64,000 bases of DNA from contig NZ_JADOVI010000010.1 of the NCBI RefSeq assembly GCF_015752155.1, positions 62,001-126,000 on the forward strand. The letters are read 5' to 3'. The position numbers and the translations under genes are program-made. The stretch is from Cryobacterium sp. MP_M3 (GTDB lineage: Bacteria; Actinomycetota; Actinomycetes; Actinomycetales; Microbacteriaceae). Positions 59,728 to 64,000 of the stretch are shown here, piece by piece. Numbering within the stretch: position 1 is the first letter of the stretch; each line of letters begins with the position of its first letter. The notes beneath the pieces are model-generated. The model worked only from the letters and a program-made list of their open reading frames with translations, did not search any database and was not told where the DNA came from.

Positions 59728-60324
59728 GTGGCGAACGTCCAGGCAGTCAGCGCCGTCGGCGCCCGGTACTGGACGGTCCCGATCGTGCGCGCGGCGCTGG
59801 CCCTCGTGCCGGCCGCAGCGATCACGTTCAACGCGAACCACTCGGCCGAATTCGGCCTCTTCGCGTTCGGCGCCTTCGCCCTGCTCAGCGGCCTGGCGGT
59901 GGGCGTGCTCAGCCGCCGCACCCTGGCCGACCCGCGGGACCGCTCCCTGTTCCTTGTCCAGGGTTCCGTGGGCGTGACCGCCGGCACGATTGCCCTGGTC
60001 TTCCACGGCGGCGGGCTCGGTTTCTTCCTCTACCTCGTCACCGTATGGGCGGCCGTGACCGGCTTCGCCGAGCTGTACAGCGGCATCCGTGCCCGCCGCC
60101 GCGACCCGGGCGACCGCGACTGGATGCTGGTCGGCTCGCTGACCGCGGTGCTCGCCCTCGTCTTCCTGCTCCTGCCGCCGAACGCCGTCGTCTCCGTCGG
60201 CCTGTTCGGTGCCTACCTCGTGCTGCTCGGCGTCTACCTCGTCATCGCCGGGCTCTCACTCAAATGGGCGACGCCCGCCGCGCGCGTCGACCCGGCACCA
60301 CCCAACGATTCGGACACCCTGTGA
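59728..60324 (+). CDS. Multi-pass membrane protein, HdeD/DUF308-like
   Basis: A 198-residue protein of about six hydrophobic helices in pairs (for example ALALVPAAAITFNAN, FAFGAFALLSGLAVGVL, FLYLVTVWAAVTGFAELYSG), which resembles HdeD/DUF308 proteins. GTG 59728 has AAAGAGG upstream; a TAGACT -10-like box lies at about 59689. It overlaps the next gene by GTGA. Function unknown. Confidence 0.7.
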   Translation: MANVQAVSAVGARYWTVPIVRAALALVPAAAITFNANHSAEFGLFAFGAFALLSGLAVGVLSRRTLADPRDRSLFLVQGSVGVTAGTIALVFHGGGLGFFLYLVTVWAAVTGFAELYSGIRARRRDPGDRDWMLVGSLTAVLALVFLLLPPNAVVSVGLFGAYLVLLGVYLVIAGLSLKWATPAARVDPAPPNDSDTL

Positions 60325-60575
60325 CCCAGAACACCCCCCGCAAGCCCAGCCGCTCCGAACTCCTGAAGCCGCTCGAACTCGTCGGCCTGTCCGGCGTGAT
60401 GGCGCTCTTCCTCGGGCTGGTGATCCTGATGAGCACGCGCGAACCCGTTCTGGCCGTGATCGGCTTCGGCGTGACCTTCATCGTCGTGCTCGTCGTGATC
60501 GCGATGCTCGTGCTCGGCATGAAGCCGAATGACGCCGAGAAGACCGATCTGGACGAGCAGAACAAGGGCCTCTGA
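60321..60575 (+). CDS. Small two-helix membrane protein
   Basis: An 84-residue protein with a basic Pro-rich start, two transmembrane helices (about 21-38 and 44-65) and an acidic tail. GTG 60321 overlaps the preceding stop (GTGA), so it is coupled to the HdeD-like gene. I do not recognise a family. Confidence 0.75.
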   Translation: MTQNTPRKPSRSELLKPLELVGLSGVMALFLGLVILMSTREPVLAVIGFGVTFIVVLVVIAMLVLGMKPNDAEKTDLDEQNKGL

Positions 60576-60582
60576 CCTCGGC

Positions 60583-60621
60583 CGCGGGTGGTGCGGCCGC
60601 GCGGGCGGCACACCACCCGCG
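60583..60621. terminator. Bidirectional hairpin between convergent genes
   Basis: CGCGGGTGGTG (60583-60593) pairs perfectly with CACCACCCGCG (60611-60621). Between the plus-strand small membrane gene and the minus-strand purB. Confidence 0.75.
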
Positions 60622-60632
60622 CGGCACGACCG

Positions 60633-62015
60633 TCAGGGCAGGTAGTCGACCAGGGAGTCAGCGAGCCCGACATACGCGGCAGGAGTGAGCGCCAGCAGCC
60701 GCGCCTTGGCCTCCTCGCCGATCTCGAGCCCGGTGACGAAGGCCACCAGGTCGGCCTGGTTGATGCGCTTCCCGCGGGTGAGCTCCTTGAGCAGCGCGTA
60801 CGGGTCCGCGATCGTGGACCGGCCGGCCGAGACCTCGGCCCGGATCACGGTCTGGATCGCCTCGCCGAGGATCTCCCAGTTCGAGTCCAGGTCGCTCGCC
60901 AACAGGGTGCGATCGATGTCGATCTCCCCGAGGCCGCGCACGATGTTGTCGAGGGCCAGTAGGGAGTGGCCGAAGCCCACGCCGATGTTGCGCTGCGTGG
61001 TCGAGTCGGTCAGGTCCCGCTGCAGCCGTGAGGTGACGAGGGTGGCGGCGAGCGAATCGAGGATCGCGCTGGACAGCTCGAGGTTGGCCTCCGCGTTCTC
61101 GAAACGGATCGGGTTGATCTTGTGCGGCATGGTCGACGATCCCGTGGCGCCGGCCTGAGGGATCTGCCGGAAGTAACCGAGGGAGATGTAGGTCCAGACA
61201 TCCGTGGCCAGGTTGTGCAGCACCCGGTTGGCGTGGGAGACCTTCGAATAGAGCTCTGCCTGCCAGTCGTGGGATTCAATCTGGGTGGTGAGCGGGTTCC
61301 AGGTCAGGCCGAGTGCCTCGACGAACTCGCGCGACACGGTCGGCCAGTCCACGGCAGGGTCCGCGGCGACATGCGCGGCGAACGTTCCGGTCGCGCCGCT
61401 GAACTTGCCGAGATACTCGTTGACGGCGATCTGCTTGTCCAGGCGTTCGAGCCGGTAGACGAACACCGCGAGTTCCTTGCCGACGGTGGTCGGTGTGGCC
61501 GGCTGGCCGTGGGTGCGGGCGAGCATGGCATCGGCCCGGTACTCCAGGGCGCGCAGGCGGAGGGCGTCGATGGTGGCCCGGAACTTCGGCAGCCATACCT
61601 CGCGGACGGCTTTGCTCACCGTCAGGGCGTAGGAGAGGTTGTTGATGTCCTCGCTGGTGGCCGCGAAATGGGTGAGTTCGCTGATGTGGTCGAGGCCCAG
61701 CGCGCTGAGACGGCGACGGACCAGGTACTCCACGGCCTTCACGTCGTGGCGGGTGGTGGCCTCCAGCACGGCGAGTTCGTCGATCTCGGCCTGGCCGAAC
61801 CCGGTGACCAGGCCGCGCAGCCCCGCCTTCTGATCGGCGGTGAGCGGGGCGGACCCGAACAGGCTGCGGTCGGTGAGCGTGATCAGCCATTCCACTTCGA
61901 CCTGCACCCGGGCGCGATTGAGGCCGGCCTCGGACAGGTACTCCCCCAGTTCGGTGACGGCGGCTCGATAGCGGCCATCGAGTGGGCTGAGGACCTGGGG
62001 CGGTAGTGGACTCAT
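60633..62015 (-). CDS. purB: Adenylosuccinate lyase
   Basis: A 460-residue fumarase-superfamily enzyme acting twice in purine synthesis (SAICAR to AICAR, adenylosuccinate to AMP). It begins LSPLDGRYRAAVTELGEYLS, has THFAATSEDINNLSYAL, ARTHGQPATPTTVGKE and the signature GSSTMPHKINPIRFENAEAN. This is the longer proteobacterial-like subtype (PurB with LSPLDGRY), about 460 rather than 430 residues. ATG 62015 overlaps the phosphatase stop by ATGA. Confidence 0.96.
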   Translation of the reverse strand: MSPLPPQVLSPLDGRYRAAVTELGEYLSEAGLNRARVQVEVEWLITLTDRSLFGSAPLTADQKAGLRGLVTGFGQAEIDELAVLEATTRHDVKAVEYLVRRRLSALGLDHISELTHFAATSEDINNLSYALTVSKAVREVWLPKFRATIDALRLRALEYRADAMLARTHGQPATPTTVGKELAVFVYRLERLDKQIAVNEYLGKFSGATGTFAAHVAADPAVDWPTVSREFVEALGLTWNPLTTQIESHDWQAELYSKVSHANRVLHNLATDVWTYISLGYFRQIPQAGATGSSTMPHKINPIRFENAEANLELSSAILDSLAATLVTSRLQRDLTDSTTQRNIGVGFGHSLLALDNIVRGLGEIDIDRTLLASDLDSNWEILGEAIQTVIRAEVSAGRSTIADPYALLKELTRGKRINQADLVAFVTGLEIGEEAKARLLALTPAAYVGLADSLVDYLP

Positions 62016-62539
62016 CGGACTCCCTGTCTGATTGCGGGCGCGAGTTGCGCGAAGAGCGCGTGGTTTGCCCTCTCAATCATGCCTAAAACCGAGTCAAACA
62101 GCGCATCGTCGGAATAGTAGGGGTCCGGCACGTCGAGGAGGGGCGCCTGTTCCGGGTCGAAACTGAGCAGCAGGCGCACCTTGCTGCGGTCGCGATCGGT
62201 CGTCGCCCAGTTGTGCAGGATGCGTTCCTGCGCCCGGTCCAGCACGACAACGAGGTCGAGGTCGGCGTACCAGTCCGGGTCGAACTGGCGGGCGCGATGG
62301 TGGCTTCCGTCGTAGCCCCGGCGGGCGAGTGCGGCGATCGTGCGGGCGTCGGCCTGCTCGCCCACATGCCAGTCCCCCGTGCCGGCGGAACTCGTGGCGA
62401 TCAGCCGGCCGAGACCGGAGCGGGTGACCAGGTCGCGCAGTGTCACCTCGGCCATCGGCGAGCGGCAACTGTTCCCGGTGCAGACGAAGATTATCCGGAA
62501 GGGCGTCGACTCATCAGGGGAGAGCGCCGCAAAACTCAT
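62012..62539 (-). CDS. Low-molecular-weight protein-tyrosine phosphatase
   Basis: A 175-residue LMW-PTP with the P-loop VCTGNSCRSPMAE (Cys nucleophile, Arg) near the N-terminus and the general-acid loop VPDPYYSDD. ATG 62539 has GGAGG just upstream; a longer frame is noncoding. It is upstream of and translationally coupled to purB. Substrates are unknown; arsenate reductases share the fold, but the P-loop here is of the phosphatase type. Confidence 0.93.
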   Translation of the reverse strand: MSFAALSPDESTPFRIIFVCTGNSCRSPMAEVTLRDLVTRSGLGRLIATSSAGTGDWHVGEQADARTIAALARRGYDGSHHRARQFDPDWYADLDLVVVLDRAQERILHNWATTDRDRSKVRLLLSFDPEQAPLLDVPDPYYSDDALFDSVLGMIERANHALFAQLAPAIRQGVR

Positions 62540-62669
62540 GCCTCCATTGTGGTCCCCGTCTCCTCCTCCACATACCCCCGTCGGGCGGACATCGGGTGAA
62601 TTCCTTGCGCGGCCGTCCGGCGCCGGGCCCGGTGTGCTTCGCTGGGCAGCCAACCAGGGAGGCGCCGCC

Positions 62670-62960
62670 GTGATCCAAACCGGCTCGATCGTGCTCGTCG
62701 ACCCCGCCCGGCGCGAGAGACGGCTGGCCGAGCTGCGTCACCGACGGTTGCTGCTGGGCGGGCTCCGGGACGACGTCGACCTCGCCTGGCGGGCGCTCGT
62801 CCCCGCCGACCTCGACGGTTCCTGGCGTTCGGCTGCCCAGCGCGGCTACGCCGAGCGTCGCCGGGAGCTCGCGGACGGGCTCCGCCGAGCCTGCCAGGAC
62901 CTCGACGACGCGCAGGCGGCCGTCGAGGCGGCGATCGCCGCGGTCACGGCATCCGCGTGA
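62670..62960 (+). CDS. Small alpha-helical protein of unknown function
   Basis: A 96-residue, Arg/Ala/Leu-rich, predominantly helical protein (two to three helices, RRERRLAELRHRRLLLGG, then AAQRGYAERRRELADGLRRA). GTG 62670 has GGGAGG upstream. It is divergent from the phosphatase and overlaps the next gene by GTGA. The size and helical content recall WXG100-like partners, but no WxG is obvious. Confidence 0.7.
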   Translation: MIQTGSIVLVDPARRERRLAELRHRRLLLGGLRDDVDLAWRALVPADLDGSWRSAAQRGYAERRRELADGLRRACQDLDDAQAAVEAAIAAVTASA

Positions 62961-64000
62961 CGGGGGTCGACGCGGCCGGGCGCTCGGTCCCCGGCGGCGA
63001 GGGTGGGAGCTCCTCAGCAGACCTGATCGTCTCCGGCGGCGGCAGCCTGGTCGCCACCGACGTGCTGCTGGCCGAGGCGGTGACGCTGCGCGCGCTGCAG
63101 TCGGCGGCCGGCGGCTGGCGGGAACGGCTGGAACGCATCCGGGTGCTCGACTCGGAGCCGGTCCCGGCGCCGCAGTGGTCAGGGAACGACGTCGGAATGA
63201 GCGTGTTCGAGGCCGAACGAGCCGTGCACGAGGTCGGCGAGAGGAGCGGGGCCCTGGCCGACGCCCTGGTCTGCGCGGCAGAGGGCTACGGCCGGGCCGA
63301 GCGGTCGGCGGAGTACCTAGGCGGGCTGGGCGGGGTGTGGCTCGGCTACCTGGTCGGACGGGTGGCGCCGTTCCTCGCACTTTCCGCGGTGCCGGCCCTC
63401 ACCGCTGGAGCGGTCGGCTGGTTCCTCGGCAGCCTGCTGGCCGGCAGCCGCCCCGGGGCCGCGCCGGAGGCGGCGGCGCGATGGTTCGCCGAGAATCCCC
63501 GGGCGCTGACCAACCCTGTCCTGCCCGCCGTGCTTCGCGTGCTCGTGTCGTCGGTCGACGACGGGGCGGCCGGGGTGGCGACGGTGCCGTTCCCCGTGTC
63601 GTTCGCGCTCGGCGACCAGGGCGCCGGGCTGCTCGGCGTGACGACGTCCGCAGCCGGGGTGCTGGCGGTCGCCCGCCCGCTCGGCCTGCTCAGGGAGACC
63701 GGCGTCACGGTCGACCGGGTCGGCCGGCCCGCGCCGGTCCGCCCGCCGGCCGGGTTCCGTGAGCTGGCCGCGCGCATCCCGGCGTCCGCCGCCGGCGGCG
63801 CGCAGGTGCGGGTCGAGCGCTACGGTCCGGCGGGCGCCGCGGCCTGGGTCGTCTACAGCGGCGGCACGGCCGAGTGGAGCCCGGGCGTCACCGCGGAGCC
63901 GTGGGACCTCAGCTCGAACGTCGCCGCCGTGGCCGAGCAGGGCGCCGGGTCCTACCGGGCAGTCGTGGAGGCCATGCGCGAGGCCGGGGTGCGACCGGCC
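62957..64000 (+). CDS. Large protein with central hydrophobic segment and alpha/beta-hydrolase-like C-terminus, 3' partial
   Basis: Open for 348 codons from GTG 62957 to the window edge without a stop. The N-terminal part (about 25-120) is helical, then a Gly/Ala-rich hydrophobic stretch (about 130-160, GVWLGYLVGRVAPFLALSA) that could span the membrane. The last visible residues read WVVYSGGTAEWSPGV, PWDLSSNVAAVA and YRAVVEAMREAGV, similar to the start of secretion-linked alpha/beta hydrolases in Microbacteriaceae. The assignment is tentative because the catalytic region lies outside the window. Confidence 0.65.
   Translation, partial: MTGVDAAGRSVPGGEGGSSSADLIVSGGGSLVATDVLLAEAVTLRALQSAAGGWRERLERIRVLDSEPVPAPQWSGNDVGMSVFEAERAVHEVGERSGALADALVCAAEGYGRAERSAEYLGGLGGVWLGYLVGRVAPFLALSAVPALTAGAVGWFLGSLLAGSRPGAAPEAAARWFAENPRALTNPVLPAVLRVLVSSVDDGAAGVATVPFPVSFALGDQGAGLLGVTTSAAGVLAVARPLGLLRETGVTVDRVGRPAPVRPPAGFRELAARIPASAAGGAQVRVERYGPAGAAAWVVYSGGTAEWSPGVTAEPWDLSSNVAAVAEQGAGSYRAVVEAMREAGVRPA

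Overview
The window is high-GC DNA from an actinomycete chromosome. Gene order and protein sequences point to the family Microbacteriaceae (Micrococcales). The genus is not determined; a Cryobacterium-like organism is a guess. The window carries the replication origin: dnaA lies at 29.3-30.7 kb, with dnaN, gnd, recF, dciA, gyrB and gyrA on one side and rpmH, rnpA, yidD, yidC, khpB, rsmG, parA and parB on the other.

Left arm (0-25 kb): the end of a GH65 disaccharide phosphorylase and a PhzF-like enzyme, then tRNA-Leu and the morphogenesis/phospho-signalling operon fhaA-fhaB-pstP-rodA-pbpA-pknA-pknB. Next come pabA/trpG, a small membrane protein, a class E sortase, crgA, a rhomboid protease, ppiA, a CwsA-like membrane protein, a broken 13E12-type DUF222/HNH gene, tRNA-Ala, tRNA-Ile, a DUF3566 protein and gyrA-gyrB. 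This is close to the order in Mycobacterium tuberculosis (Rv0004 to leuT), with a sortase and an HNH element added.

Centre (25-39 kb): the origin, with DnaA-box-rich intergenic regions on both sides of dnaA, followed by the ribosomal protein/membrane insertion/partition genes. A perfect parS palindrome covers the probable start codon of parA. Downstream of parB there is a gene desert of about 2.9 kb with four more perfect parS palindromes and many short tandem repeats, including (CAG)10.

Right arm (39-64 kb): ddl, a PLP aminotransferase, trxA-trxB, murJ, a DUF6049 protein, the CCA-adding enzyme pcnA, and a sugar ABC transporter (two permeases and a binding protein, no ATPase). A REP-flanked AbiEi/DUF559-like gene follows, then rpsF-ssb-rpsR-rplI, dnaB behind a cluster of DnaA boxes, the transhydrogenase operon pntAA-pntAB-pntB, two small membrane proteins, a low-molecular-weight phosphatase-purB pair, and the start of a two-gene unit ending at the window edge.

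Two families of short palindromic repeats occur. One, with the core GTCTCGACAGGCTCGAC, forms an in-frame hairpin insertion inside recF and recurs near the HNH gene. The other flanks the gene at 51.6 kb. No CRISPR array, prophage or complete insertion sequence is visible. The most unusual elements are the parS island, the parS/parA start overlap, the repeat-invaded recF and DnaA boxes away from oriC.
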